DNA from: Xanthobacter sp. YC-JY1
Lineage (GTDB): Bacteria; Pseudomonadota; Alphaproteobacteria; Rhizobiales; Xanthobacteraceae
Reading direction: 5' to 3'
DNA length: 64,000 nt
NCBI RefSeq assembly: GCF_021730305.1
Contig: NZ_CP032674.1
Span: forward strand, 4,821,001-4,885,000
Below the pieces are notes generated by a model. The model was not told the DNA's origin, did not search any database, and was given only the letters and a program-made list of their open reading frames with translations. Made by a program: the position numbers and the translations under genes. Shown one piece after another: positions 1-9,915 of this stretch; position 1 is the stretch's first letter; every line of letters begins with the position of its first letter.

Positions 1-1
1 G

Positions 2-556
2 GAGGTGATGATCTCCTCCCTCGCCGAGCCGGCGATGATCATGATCGTCTTCTCCCTCGCCCTCGTCGCCCATTCCACCCAGCTCTCCACCATCGCCTCG
101 GTGATGGTCGCGGGCGTCGGCCTGCGCGTGTCGCTGGCGCTGGCGCTCGTCGCATTGGCCATCGTGGCGGTGGCGGAGAACGGGCGCATCCCGGTGGACA
201 ATCCCGCCACCCATCTGGAGCTGACCATGGTGCACGAGGCCATGGTGCTGGAATATTCCGGCCGCCACCTCGCGCTCATCGAGCTGGCCGCGCAGCTGAA
301 GCTGCTGCTCTTCATCTCCCTCGTCGCCTGCGTGTTCCTGCCGTGGGGTCTGGCGCCGGCCGGCGCCGGGGCGGGCGCGGTGGTGCTGGGCATGGCGAGC
401 TATGGCGCCAAGCTCGCGGCGGGCGCGGTGCTGCTCGCGGTGTTCGAGACGTCGATTGCCAAGATGCGGGTGTTCCGCGTGCCGGACTTCTTGGGCGCCG
501 CGCTGATGCTGGGGCTGCTCGGAACCCTGCTCCTCTTCGTGTCGAGGATCCTGTGA
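2..556 (+). CDS. hyfC: HyfC/HycD-like membrane subunit (NuoH family), 5' truncated
   Basis: Only the C-terminal 184 or so residues are inside the window; the frame is open to the first base, so the start lies upstream. The protein is very hydrophobic, with four or five membrane segments. It carries the NuoH-family loop ENGRIPVDNPATHLELTM followed by VHEAMVLEYSGR, which in complex I and group 4 hydrogenases lies at the junction with the peripheral arm. This identifies the membrane anchor of a hydrogenase-4 / complex-I-like oxidoreductase. The stop overlaps the start of the next gene (ATGA), and the operon continues through the small subunit ending at 4759. A HyfB-type antiporter subunit would be expected upstream, out of view. 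Confidence 0.88.
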   Translation, partial: EVMISSLAEPAMIMIVFSLALVAHSTQLSTIASVMVAGVGLRVSLALALVALAIVAVAENGRIPVDNPATHLELTMVHEAMVLEYSGRHLALIELAAQLKLLLFISLVACVFLPWGLAPAGAGAGAVVLGMASYGAKLAAGAVLLAVFETSIAKMRVFRVPDFLGAALMLGLLGTLLLFVSRIL

Positions 557-1281
557 TGGACCGCACGCTGGAAATCGCGCACGGAACGCCGCTGGACGCC
601 GCCCTCTCGGCGAGCCTCGTGTTCGACGTGGCCCATCTGTTCGCCGGCGCGCTGGTGCTCATCAGCTTCCTGATGCTCTATCAGGACCGGCTCTATGCCC
701 TCCTGAAAGTGTTCGCTTTGCAGGCGGTGGTACTGTCCCTCTCCGTGGGCTGGCAGGCGCTGGCGCAGGATGCGCCGCATCTCTACGTGACCGCCGCCAT
801 TGCCCTCGTCTTCAAGGCGGTGGTGATCCCGCTGGCGCTGGCGCGGATGGTGGCCCGCCTCGGCATCCACCGGCAGGTGGAGACGGTGGTCTCCATCGGC
901 CCCACCATGCTCGCCGGCATCGCCCTCGTGGCGCTCTCCCTCGTCGTCATGCTGAAGGCCACCGCCGCGGTGGGCGGCGCGGCCGATGCGCTGGCGCGGG
1001 AAGACCTTGCCTTCGCCCTCTCCGTGGTGCTGCTCGGCCTCCTGATGATGGTGACGCGGCGCAATGCCGTCAGTCAGGTCATCGGCTTCATGTCGCTGGA
1101 GAACGGCCTCATCCTCGCCGCCACCGGCGCCAAGGGCATGCCGCTGGTGGTGGAGATTTCCGTCGCCTTCTCGGTGCTCATCGCCCTCATCGTCATCGGC
1201 ATCTTCCTGTTCCGCATCCGCGAGCGGTTCGACACCGTGGACGTGGACGCCCTCGACCGCTTCCGGGGAGGGCGCGCATGA
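556..1281 (+). CDS. hyfE: HyfE-like membrane subunit of a hydrogenase-4-type complex
   Basis: A 241-residue protein made almost wholly of membrane helices, matching HyfE in length and hydropathy. Its C-terminal part is NuoK-like, with SLENGLILAATGAKGMP containing the intramembrane Glu typical of NuoK/MrpC subunits. The ATG at 556 overlaps the TGA of the previous gene. A longer in-frame extension upstream would run through the hyfC coding sequence and is rejected. The 3' end overlaps the next gene by four bases, so translational coupling is likely. Known HyfE proteins form part of the proton-translocating membrane arm; the role here is inferred from family and position. Confidence 0.85.
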   Translation: MDRTLEIAHGTPLDAALSASLVFDVAHLFAGALVLISFLMLYQDRLYALLKVFALQAVVLSLSVGWQALAQDAPHLYVTAAIALVFKAVVIPLALARMVARLGIHRQVETVVSIGPTMLAGIALVALSLVVMLKATAAVGGAADALAREDLAFALSVVLLGLLMMVTRRNAVSQVIGFMSLENGLILAATGAKGMPLVVEISVAFSVLIALIVIGIFLFRIRERFDTVDVDALDRFRGGRA

Positions 1282-2735
1282 ACCTCCTGTCCGGCCTCCT
1301 CGTAGATCCCGCCCCCGTGCTGGTGGCCGTGCCGGCCGCAAGCGCGGTGCTGCTGGCGCTGGTGCCCTCCTATCGCGTGGGGGCGTTCCTCAATGTCGCC
1401 GCCTGCGGCCTCACCTTCGCGCTGGCGCTGCTGCTGCTCGGCGCGCCGCGGATTCAGGGGCCGTTCCTCATCGTCGACGATCTCAACATCGTCTTCGTGG
1501 TGCTGAACACCTTCGTCGCCTTCACCACCGCCTGGTTCAGCGCCGGATACATCGCCCACGAACTGGAGACCGGGCGGCTGACGCCGCTCAACCTGCGCTT
1601 CTACCACGCCATGTATCAGGTGCTGCTCGGCGCCATGACGCTGGCGCTGCTCTCCAACAATCTCGGCGTCATGTGGGTGGCCATCGAGGTGGCGACGCTC
1701 ACCACCGTGCTCATGGTCGGCCTCTACCGCACCGAGGCGGCCATCGAGGCGGCGTGGAAATACTTCATGCTCGGCTCGGTGGGCATCGCGCTCGCTCTGT
1801 TCGGCACCATCCTCGTCTACATGGTGGCGCAGCCCGTGGTGGGCGAAGGCACGGACGGGATGATCTGGAGCGTGCTGATGAAGCACGCCCGCGAATTCGA
1901 CCCCGCCTTGCTCAACGTCGCCTTCGTGTTCCTGCTGCTCGGCTACGGCACCAAGGTGGGCCTCGCGCCGCTCCATGCCTGGCTGCCGGATGCGCATTCC
2001 GAAGGCCCCACCCCCATCTCGGCGGTGCTGTCGGGCCTCCTGCTCAACGTGGCGCTGTTCGCGGTGCTGCGCTTCAAGTCGCTGCTCGCCGCCCATCCCG
2101 GCACGTTGGCGCCGGGGCCGCTGATGATGGCCATGGGCCTCGGCTCCCTGCTGCTGGCCGGCTTCATGCTGTACCGGCGGCGCGACATCAAACGGCTCTT
2201 CGCCTATTCCTCCATCGAGCACATGGGCATCATCGCCTTCGCCTTCGGGCTCGGCGGGCCGCTGGCGAATTTCGCCGGGCTGCTGCACATGACCATGCAC
2301 AGCCTCACCAAGTCCGCCATCTTCTTCGCCGTGGGCCATGCCTGTCAGGTGAAGGGCACGCAGGAGCTGGCGAAGATCCGCGGGCTCACCACCTCCCACC
2401 CGCTGCTCGGCTGGAGCCTGGTGGCCGGCGTCGTGGCCATTGCCGGCCTGCCGCCGGCCGGTGTGTTCATGAGCGAGTTCCTGGTGGTGACGAGTGCGTT
2501 CGCCGCGCGGCCCTGGCTGGCGCTGATCCTCGTCCTGGGGCTGCTGATCGCCTTCGGGGCGCTGATGGTGAAGCTCTCAGCCATCGCCTTCGGCGAGCCG
2601 AGCCCGGGCACCGATCCGGTGAAGGCGAGCTATGTGCCCATGGGCGTGCACCTCGCTCTGGTCTTCGCTGCCGGTCTTTATCTACCCCCGGAGCTGGTCG
2701 CGTGGTTCCGCCACGTGGCCGCGGTGCTGGGCTAG
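1278..2735 (+). CDS. hyfF: HyfF-like proton-channel subunit (NuoL/M/N, MrpD family)
   Basis: A 485-residue antiporter-like subunit with about 14 membrane helices. Family signatures are clear: MWVAIEVATLTT places the conserved TM5 glutamate at E137, LGYGTKVGLAPLHAWLPDAH carries the TM7 lysine K226 and the following histidines, and FAYSSIEHMG is the standard loop. Residues of the proton pathway therefore appear intact, although the redox partner downstream has lost its metal site. The start overlaps hyfE by four bases, and the next gene begins nine bases after the stop. It lacks the long lateral helix of NuoL, as usual for HyfF. Confidence 0.88.
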   Translation: MNLLSGLLVDPAPVLVAVPAASAVLLALVPSYRVGAFLNVAACGLTFALALLLLGAPRIQGPFLIVDDLNIVFVVLNTFVAFTTAWFSAGYIAHELETGRLTPLNLRFYHAMYQVLLGAMTLALLSNNLGVMWVAIEVATLTTVLMVGLYRTEAAIEAAWKYFMLGSVGIALALFGTILVYMVAQPVVGEGTDGMIWSVLMKHAREFDPALLNVAFVFLLLGYGTKVGLAPLHAWLPDAHSEGPTPISAVLSGLLLNVALFAVLRFKSLLAAHPGTLAPGPLMMAMGLGSLLLAGFMLYRRRDIKRLFAYSSIEHMGIIAFAFGLGGPLANFAGLLHMTMHSLTKSAIFFAVGHACQVKGTQELAKIRGLTTSHPLLGWSLVAGVVAIAGLPPAGVFMSEFLVVTSAFAARPWLALILVLGLLIAFGALMVKLSAIAFGEPSPGTDPVKASYVPMGVHLALVFAAGLYLPPELVAWFRHVAAVLG

Positions 2736-2744
2736 GAGGGCGGC

Positions 2745-4247
2745 ATGGTCAACCTCTCCGATCTCTTCGCCCGCAACGGCTCCACCTGCCGCCCCTGGCC
2801 GCGCGTGAGCGTGAACGAGGCCGAATGGACCGGCCTCTGCGTGGAGCTGGCCGCTGGCCGCCTCACCCTCTCCGCTCTGTTCGGGGATAGCGGCGCCGTC
2901 CACATGGCGCTGCTAGAGGAAGCAAACGGCCGCCTCGCCCTCGCGAGCCTCCCCTGCCCCACCGGCGCCTTTCCCTCGGTGGCGCGCCACCATCCGCCCG
3001 CCGCCCGGCTGGAGCGGACCATCCGCGATCTCTTTGGCCTGGCGCCCGTGGGCGCGCCCGATCTCCGCCCGTGGCTGGATCATGCCCGCTGGGGCGTGCG
3101 CGCGCCGCTCGGCGCCGCCATCCCCGATGCGGGCGCGGGCGAGGCCTATCCGGTGCTGCCGGTTGAGGGCGAGGGGCTGCACCAGATCCCGGTCGGCCCG
3201 GTCCATGCCGGCATCATCGAGCCCGGCCATTTCCGCTTCTCCGCCTATGGCGAGACGGTGGTGCGGCTAGAGGAGCGCCTCGGCTATGTCCACAAGGGCA
3301 TGGAAGGCCTGATGGCCGGCCGCACGCCGGAGGAAGCCGCCCGCATCGCCGGGCGCCATTCGGGCGATGCCACGGTGGCCTATGCGCTCGCCTTCTGCCG
3401 CGCCGTGGAAGCCGCGCGCGGCGTCGCCGTGCCGGAGCGCGCCCATGCCTTGCGCGGTCTGATGGCGGAACTCGAGCGCCTCGCCAACCATCTCGGCGAC
3501 ATCGGCGCCATCTGCAACGATGCTGCGTTCGCCATCATGCTGGCCCATTGCGGCGTGCTGCGCGAGCGTGTGCTGCGCGCCTCCGCCCGTGCCTTCGGCC
3601 ACCGGCTGATGATGGACCGCGTGGTGCCCGGCGGCGTCGCGCAGGACATACCGACGGAGGCCATTGCGGGCGTGAAGGCGATGGTGGCCGAGGTGCGCCG
3701 CGCCTTCCCCGCCCTCGTCCGCCTCTATGACGAGACCGCCTCGCTGCAGGACCGCACCGTGGGGACCGGCTTCACCAAGCCGGACTATGTGCGCACATTC
3801 GGCGCCGGCGGGTTCGTCGGCCGCGCCTCGGGCCGCGGCTTCGACGCCCGCCGCGCCTTGCCCTATCCGCCCTACGACCGCCTGCCGTTCGAGGTGCCGG
3901 TGCGCGCGGATGGGGACGTGAACGCCCGTGTGTGGGTGCGCATCCGCGAGGTGGAGGAAAGTCTCGGCCTCATCATCCGCCTCCTCGACACACTGCCCAA
4001 GAGCGACATCCTCGCGCCCGTGCCGGCGGGCGGCGGCGAGGGCGTGGCGCTGGTGGAGAGCTTCCGGGGCGATGTCTTCGCCTTCGTGGCGCTGGAGGGC
4101 GACGGGCGCGTGCGCCGGGCGCATCTGCGCGATCCCTCCTGGTTCCAGTGGCCGCTGCTGGAGACCGCGATCGAGGGCAACATCGTCGCCGACTTCCCCC
4201 TCTGCAACAAATCCTTCAACTGCTCCTATTCGGGAGTAGATCTCTGA
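2745..4247 (+). CDS. Hydrogenase-like large subunit (NuoC-NuoD fusion, HycE/HyfG family) lacking NiFe ligands
   Basis: A 500-residue fusion. Residues about 1-115 resemble the 30 kDa (NuoC) domain, ending in RTIRDLFGLAPVGAPDLRPW. The rest is the 49 kDa/HycE domain (GHFRFSAYGETVVRLEERLGY, DRTVGTGF). In true group 4 hydrogenases the first metal motif reads R-[IV]-C-G-x-C; here the aligned segment is RIAGRHSGDATVAY (200-213), with no cysteine. The C-terminal CxxC is reduced to NCSYSGVDL, keeping C493 while the second position is Ser496. Three of four Ni-Fe ligands are thus missing, so H2 chemistry is unlikely. It resembles the energy-converting-hydrogenase-related (Ehr) group; the substrate is unknown. 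Confidence 0.88.
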   Translation: MVNLSDLFARNGSTCRPWPRVSVNEAEWTGLCVELAAGRLTLSALFGDSGAVHMALLEEANGRLALASLPCPTGAFPSVARHHPPAARLERTIRDLFGLAPVGAPDLRPWLDHARWGVRAPLGAAIPDAGAGEAYPVLPVEGEGLHQIPVGPVHAGIIEPGHFRFSAYGETVVRLEERLGYVHKGMEGLMAGRTPEEAARIAGRHSGDATVAYALAFCRAVEAARGVAVPERAHALRGLMAELERLANHLGDIGAICNDAAFAIMLAHCGVLRERVLRASARAFGHRLMMDRVVPGGVAQDIPTEAIAGVKAMVAEVRRAFPALVRLYDETASLQDRTVGTGFTKPDYVRTFGAGGFVGRASGRGFDARRALPYPPYDRLPFEVPVRADGDVNARVWVRIREVEESLGLIIRLLDTLPKSDILAPVPAGGGEGVALVESFRGDVFAFVALEGDGRVRRAHLRDPSWFQWPLLETAIEGNIVADFPLCNKSFNCSYSGVDL

Positions 4248-4759
4248 TGCGGAAGCTCCTGCTCCAGGGCCTCCTCAAGGCCCCCCTCACCGAGACCGCC
4301 CCGGACGACGCGGCGGTGGAAGCGCTGGCGCGCGAGCTGGACGCGGCCGCCCGCGCGCGGCTCGGCCGCAGCCTCTCCATCCGCGAGGTGGATGCGGGCT
4401 CCTGCAACGGCTGCGAGCTGGAAATCCACGCGCTGGGCAACGCCTTTTACGATCTCGACCGCTTCGGCATCCGCTTCGTCGCCTCGCCCCGCCATGCGGA
4501 CGTGCTCTTGGTGACGGGACCGGTGGCGAAGAATATGGCCGAGGCGCTGAAGCGCACCTATGACGCCACGCCCGGCCCGAAATGGGTGGTGGCGGCCGGC
4601 GACTGCGCCATCAATGGCGGCGTCTTCGCGGGCAGCTATGCGGTGACGGATGGCGCCGGGGCCGTGGTGCCGGTGGATCTCAAGATCCCCGGCTGCCCGC
4701 CGACGCCGGTGGACTTGCTCACGGGGCTCCTGGCGCTGCTGAAGGCGGGGAAGGGGTAG
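4247..4759 (+). CDS. Hydrogenase-like small subunit (NuoB/HyfI family) with intact Fe-S cysteines
   Basis: A 170-residue NuoB-type protein. The ATG at 4247 overlaps the TGA of the large subunit; the longer frame upstream is a shadow. Four cysteines suited to one [4Fe-4S] cluster are present: C53 and C56 in GSCNGCELE, C120 in AAGDCAINGG, and C150 in IPGCPPTPVD. This matches the proximal/N2-type cluster of complex I and group 4 hydrogenases, so electron transfer to the interface is probably kept even though the partner large subunit lacks its NiFe site. It is the last gene of the operon. No HyfH-like ferredoxin subunit separates it from the large subunit or follows it. Confidence 0.9.
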   Translation: MRKLLLQGLLKAPLTETAPDDAAVEALARELDAAARARLGRSLSIREVDAGSCNGCELEIHALGNAFYDLDRFGIRFVASPRHADVLLVTGPVAKNMAEALKRTYDATPGPKWVVAAGDCAINGGVFAGSYAVTDGAGAVVPVDLKIPGCPPTPVDLLTGLLALLKAGKG

Positions 4760-5188
4760 GCACCCGATCGTCCCGCGGTCTCGCGCGCCCTCGCATCCCG
4801 GCTGACTGCAACGGGCGCAGCGGAGTGGAAGGAGAGCCGGGATCCAGCGCTAGGGACTGCCGAAGGCGCTTCGCCGTCCAGCCACCGGCAAGGCATTGCC
4901 CGCTGCGCGGTTTTTCTCCTGGACCCCGGATCGGCGCTCCGGCTGCGCCGTCGCTGGTCCGGGGCGCCCCCAAACACCGACGCCGCAGACCCGGGGGAAA
5001 CGGGTCTGCGGTCGAGGCGCATGGCTGTCGGCCCTCCGTGTTTTTCTTCAATCACTCACGCAAAGGAAAAGCCGGGGATGGCCGCTTTTTGAGGCCACCG
5101 CGCGCGCCGATGGGACGGTGAAACGAAACGCGCGCGGGGCCACGGCCACCCCCGGTTAAGCCCCGGGAGGGGGCAGTCGGATCGCCGC
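4760..5188. other. Gene-poor spacer with palindromic repeats
   Basis: About 430 bases between the hydrogenase-like operon and the converging aldehyde dehydrogenase gene. No convincing gene is present. The stretch 4793-4960 contains CCGGGATCCAG and CTGGACCCCGG arms of an extragenic palindrome. At 4983-5011 there is a perfect 11-bp stem with a 7-nt loop (CCGCAGACCCG / CGGGTCTGCGG), but no adjacent T-run. It may act as a transcription barrier between converging units. Confidence 0.55.
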
Positions 5189-6709
5189 TCAGAAGAAGCC
5201 GAGCTTCTTGGGCGAATAGCTGACCAGCAGGTTCTTGGTCTGCTGGTAGTGATCGAGCATCATCTTGTGGGTCTCGCGGCCGATGCCGGACTGCTTGTAG
5301 CCGCCGAAGGCCGCGTGGGCCGGGTAGGCGTGGTAGCAGTTAGTCCACACGCGGCCCGCCTCGATCTCGCGGCCGACGCGGTAGGCGCGCGAGCCGTCGC
5401 GGGTCCACAGGCCGGCGCCGAGGCCGAAGAGGGTGTCGTTGGCGATGTGCAGCGCCTCTTCCTCGTCCTTGAAGGTGGTGACGGAGACCACCGGGCCGAA
5501 GATCTCTTCCTGGAAGATGCGCATGTTGTTCTTGCCAAGGAACACGGTGGGCTTCACGTAGAAGCCGTCCGCCAGCTCGCCGGTGAGCACGTTGCGCTCG
5601 CCGCCGGCCAGAACCTGCGCGCCTTCCGCACGACCGATGTCGATGTAGGAGAGGATCTTGTGCATCTGCTCGGAAGAAGCCTGCGCGCCGATCATGGTCG
5701 AAGGATCGAGCGGCGAGCCCTGCTTGATGGCGGCGACGCGGGCGAGCGCCTTCTCCATGAACTTGTCGAAGATGCTCTCCTGAACCAGCGCGCGGCTGGG
5801 GCACGTGCAGACCTCGCCCTGGTTGAGGGCGAACATGACGAAGCCTTCCACGGCCTTGTCGAGGAAGTCGTCATCCTCGGCCGCCACGTCGGCGAAGAAG
5901 ATGTTGGGCGACTTGCCGCCGAGTTCCAGCGTCACCGGAATGAGGTTCTGCGCGGCATAGCCCATGATGAGCCGGCCGGTGCCAGTCTCGCCGGTGAAGG
6001 CGATCTTGGAGATGCGCGGCGAGGAGGCGAGCGGCTTGCCGGCCTCGAGGCCGAAGCCGTTGACGATGTTGAGCACGCCGGGGGGCAGCAGGTCGGCGAT
6101 GAGTTCAGCGAGTACGAGGATCGAGGCGGGGGTCTGCTCGGCCGGCTTCAGCACCACGCAATTGCCGGCGGCGAGCGCAGGGGCGAGCTTCCACGCCGCC
6201 ATCAGGATGGGGAAGTTCCAGGGGATGATCTGGCCGACCACGCCGAGGGGCTCATGGTAGTGATAGGCGATGGTGTCGTGATCGATCTCGCCAAGCGTGC
6301 CTTCCTGGGCACGGACGCAGGCGGCGAAATAGCGGAAATGGTCGATGGCGAGGGGGATGTCCGCCAGGGTCGTCTCGCGGATCGGCTTGCCGTTGTCCCA
6401 GGTCTCAGCGCGGGCGAGGAGTTCGAGATTGGCCTCGAGCCGGTCGGCGATCTTCAGCAGCACCAGCGCGCGGTCGGCGGCGGAGGTGCGGCCCCAGGCC
6501 TTCTTGGCGGCATGGGCGGCGTCGAGCGCGCGCTCGATGTCGTGCTCGTCGGAGCGGGGAACCTCACAGATCACCTTGCCGGTGATGGGGGAGGTGTTCT
6601 CGAAATAACGGCCGTTCACCGGCTCGACGAAGGTGCCGCCGATGAAGTTGCCGTAGCGCGGCTTGAAGGGCGAGGTGTGGGCGCTCGAGAGAAAGGCTGG
6701 GCTGTTCAT
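5189..6709 (-). CDS. NAD-dependent aldehyde dehydrogenase (AcoD/ExaC/AldB-like)
   Basis: A 506-residue class I/II aldehyde dehydrogenase that oxidises an aldehyde to the acid with NAD(P)+. Seen: the cofactor-binding PWNFP loop near 163-167, FTGETGTGR near 238-246, general base E262 in LELGGKSPN, and nucleophile C301 in [11 protein letters not shown]. The CTC doublet is typical of the acetaldehyde dehydrogenase (AcoD/ExaC) group. The start at 6709 was chosen because GGGAGG lies five bases upstream; a 21-residue extension lacks this. A sigma-54 -24/-12 promoter lies 32-47 bases upstream, and the divergent neighbour is an AcoR-type activator. The likely substrate is acetaldehyde or another short-chain aldehyde from alcohol or acetoin use (inference). 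Confidence 0.93.
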   Translation of the reverse strand: MNSPAFLSSAHTSPFKPRYGNFIGGTFVEPVNGRYFENTSPITGKVICEVPRSDEHDIERALDAAHAAKKAWGRTSAADRALVLLKIADRLEANLELLARAETWDNGKPIRETTLADIPLAIDHFRYFAACVRAQEGTLGEIDHDTIAYHYHEPLGVVGQIIPWNFPILMAAWKLAPALAAGNCVVLKPAEQTPASILVLAELIADLLPPGVLNIVNGFGLEAGKPLASSPRISKIAFTGETGTGRLIMGYAAQNLIPVTLELGGKSPNIFFADVAAEDDDFLDKAVEGFVMFALNQGEVCTCPSRALVQESIFDKFMEKALARVAAIKQGSPLDPSTMIGAQASSEQMHKILSYIDIGRAEGAQVLAGGERNVLTGELADGFYVKPTVFLGKNNMRIFQEEIFGPVVSVTTFKDEEEALHIANDTLFGLGAGLWTRDGSRAYRVGREIEAGRVWTNCYHAYPAHAAFGGYKQSGIGRETHKMMLDHYQQTKNLLVSYSPKKLGFF

Positions 6710-6740
6710 TATTCCCTCCCATGGGTGGTGCCAGAGGGTT

Positions 6741-6756
6741 TGCAGCGGCCGTGCCA
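6741..6756 (-). promoter_or_regulatory. Sigma-54 (-24/-12) promoter of the aldehyde dehydrogenase gene
   Basis: On the minus strand the sequence reads TGGCACGGCCGCTGCA. It has the GG of the -24 element and the GC of the -12 element separated by exactly 10 bases, matching the consensus TGGCAC-N5-TTGC closely. It lies 32-47 bases upstream of the start codon at 6709, and an enhancer-binding AcoR-type protein is encoded divergently. Confidence 0.82.
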
Positions 6757-6884
6757 GTTCTCGAAGCTGCACCGCACGCCTTTATTTGCAGCGCGGGAAG
6801 ATCCTGTCACATCTTGATTTTGTCGGCGCCAGACGGACCTACGCAGAAGCCCGACTTTACGCGCGACGAATAGTCGTGCGAGAC

Positions 6885-6954
6885 TGTCGCGCATAAGAAC
6901 AGGGTGCCGCGACACCTGTCGCAAAATGCGACAGTCGGCACCGCATAATGTCGC
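6885..6954. promoter_or_regulatory. Clustered TGTCGC/GCGACA half-sites, probable enhancer (UAS) for the AcoR-type activator
   Basis: Five copies of one hexamer in alternating orientation occur in 70 bases: TGTCGC at 6885, 6917 and 6949, and GCGACA at 6909 and 6928. Together they form the perfect palindromes GCGACA-CC-TGTCGC (6909-6922) and TGTCGCA-AAA-TGCGACA (6917-6933). They lie about 130-210 bases upstream of the sigma-54 promoter, the right range for an enhancer-binding protein, and just before the activator gene. Binding by the 6985-8919 product is inferred. Confidence 0.7.
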
Positions 6955-6984
6955 GTTGGGGAAGCGAAACGAGCCGAGGGACGA

Positions 6985-8919
<1,935 letters not shown>

Positions 8920-8974
8920 GGGGCGGCTGGGGGAACCGCCCCGGCTTTTGCGCCGTCATCCCCGGCTGTTCACC

Positions 8975-9082
8975 GTCATCCTCCGGCTCGTCCGGGGGAT
9001 CCACCCCTCCGCTCGTCCAGTTTTCGCCGATGGGCACCCCTTTCGCGGCATCGTGGATCGCCCGCATGAAGCGGGCGATGAC
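8975..9082. repeat. Bipartite extragenic palindrome, copy 1 (GTCAT...ATGAC, 108 bp)
   Basis: Starts GTCATCC and ends ATGAC. The left arm folds as CCGGCTCGTCCGG-type hairpin followed by GGATCCACCC; the right arm is GTGGATCGCCCGC with GCGGGCGATGAC. It is closely similar to the reverse complement of 39762-39870 and related to 20398-20506 and 42431-42537. It lies between the convergent activator and SpoU genes. A partial GTCATCCCCGGC copy sits directly before it at 8955. Confidence 0.8.
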
Positions 9083-9108
9083 CAGGGCGGGGCACGCGCA
9101 TCGTCCGC

Positions 9109-9915
9109 TCAGACCCCCGCCAGATGGTGCAGCACGATCCCGGAGGTGGTGGCGACGTTGAGGCTGTCGAAGCCCTCCGCCATGGGGATGGCCACCGTGC
9201 GCACCCGCGCCATCACCGCATCCGGAAGGCCCGGCCCCTCCGTGCCGAACAATGCGGCGACGCGCGGCGGGCGGGTGAGACGGGACAACGTTTCCCGCCC
9301 GGACGGCGAAAGCGCCACCGCCTCGAAGCCCCGCGCGGCGAGAAGCGCGATGAGCACGCCGGCATCGGGCACCCGCGCGAACGGCACCACGAGGCTCGCC
9401 CCCACGGAGACGCGGATCGCCTTGCGATAGAGCGGATCGCAGGAGGCCTCATCGAGGATCACCGCATCGGCGCCGAAGGCCGCGGCATTGCGGAAGATGC
9501 CCCCCATATTGTCGTGATTGGTGAGGCCAAGGGCCGCCACCACCAGTGCGCGCGGCCCCAGCCTTTCAAGCAACGCGCCGGCTTCCGGCAGCGGGCGAGC
9601 GGCGCCCAGCGCGAGGATGCCGCGATGGATGTGAAAGCCGACGATGGCGTCCATCACCGCCTGCGGCGCCACAAGAACGGGCAGGTCTTCCGGCAGTTGC
9701 GCGATGAGGTCGGACAGCCGCTCCGCCTGCGCCTGCGACAGCAGCACGGAGGAGAGGCGATGGCCGCCGCGTGTCCCCAGCCGGCTGGCGAGGAGGCGCA
9801 GCACCACCTCGCCCTCGGCCATGAAGCCGCCCTGCCGCCCCACCAGATCGCGCTCGCGCACGGCGCGGAAGCCGGCGATGCGCGGATCGTCGGCCTCGGA
9901 TACCGGAACGATCAT
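9109..9915 (-). CDS. SpoU/TrmH-family RNA 2'-O-methyltransferase
   Basis: A 268-residue protein of the SPOUT class, which transfers a methyl group from SAM to ribose 2'-OH of tRNA or rRNA. The C-terminal knot motifs are clear: LTNHDNMGGIFRNAAAFG (motif 1), LFGTEGPGLP (motif 2) and IPMAEGFDSLNVATTSGI (motif 3). The N-terminal part (1-110) is the substrate-binding segment of the RlmB/TsnR-like group. The start at 9915 overlaps the stop of the upstream LacI-type gene (ATGA), so the two are co-transcribed. The 60 extra residues of the longer frame are a shadow of that gene. The exact RNA target cannot be read from sequence. Confidence 0.9.
   Translation of the reverse strand: MIVPVSEADDPRIAGFRAVRERDLVGRQGGFMAEGEVVLRLLASRLGTRGGHRLSSVLLSQAQAERLSDLIAQLPEDLPVLVAPQAVMDAIVGFHIHRGILALGAARPLPEAGALLERLGPRALVVAALGLTNHDNMGGIFRNAAAFGADAVILDEASCDPLYRKAIRVSVGASLVVPFARVPDAGVLIALLAARGFEAVALSPSGRETLSRLTRPPRVAALFGTEGPGLPDAVMARVRTVAIPMAEGFDSLNVATTSGIVLHHLAGV

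Noticed and set aside
1074..2399. 441-residue minus-strand frame inside hyfE and hyfF
   Set aside because: Mirror of transmembrane coding sequence; composition is typical of shadows and it would overlap two well-supported genes.
2745..4247. Annotation as an active NiFe hydrogenase or formate hydrogenlyase
   Set aside because: The required cysteine ligands are missing in the large subunit, and no formate dehydrogenase or maturation genes are in view.
4983..5011. 11-bp hairpin as intrinsic terminator of the hydrogenase-like operon
   Set aside because: It lies over 220 bases past the last gene and lacks a T-run on either strand; listed only within the spacer.
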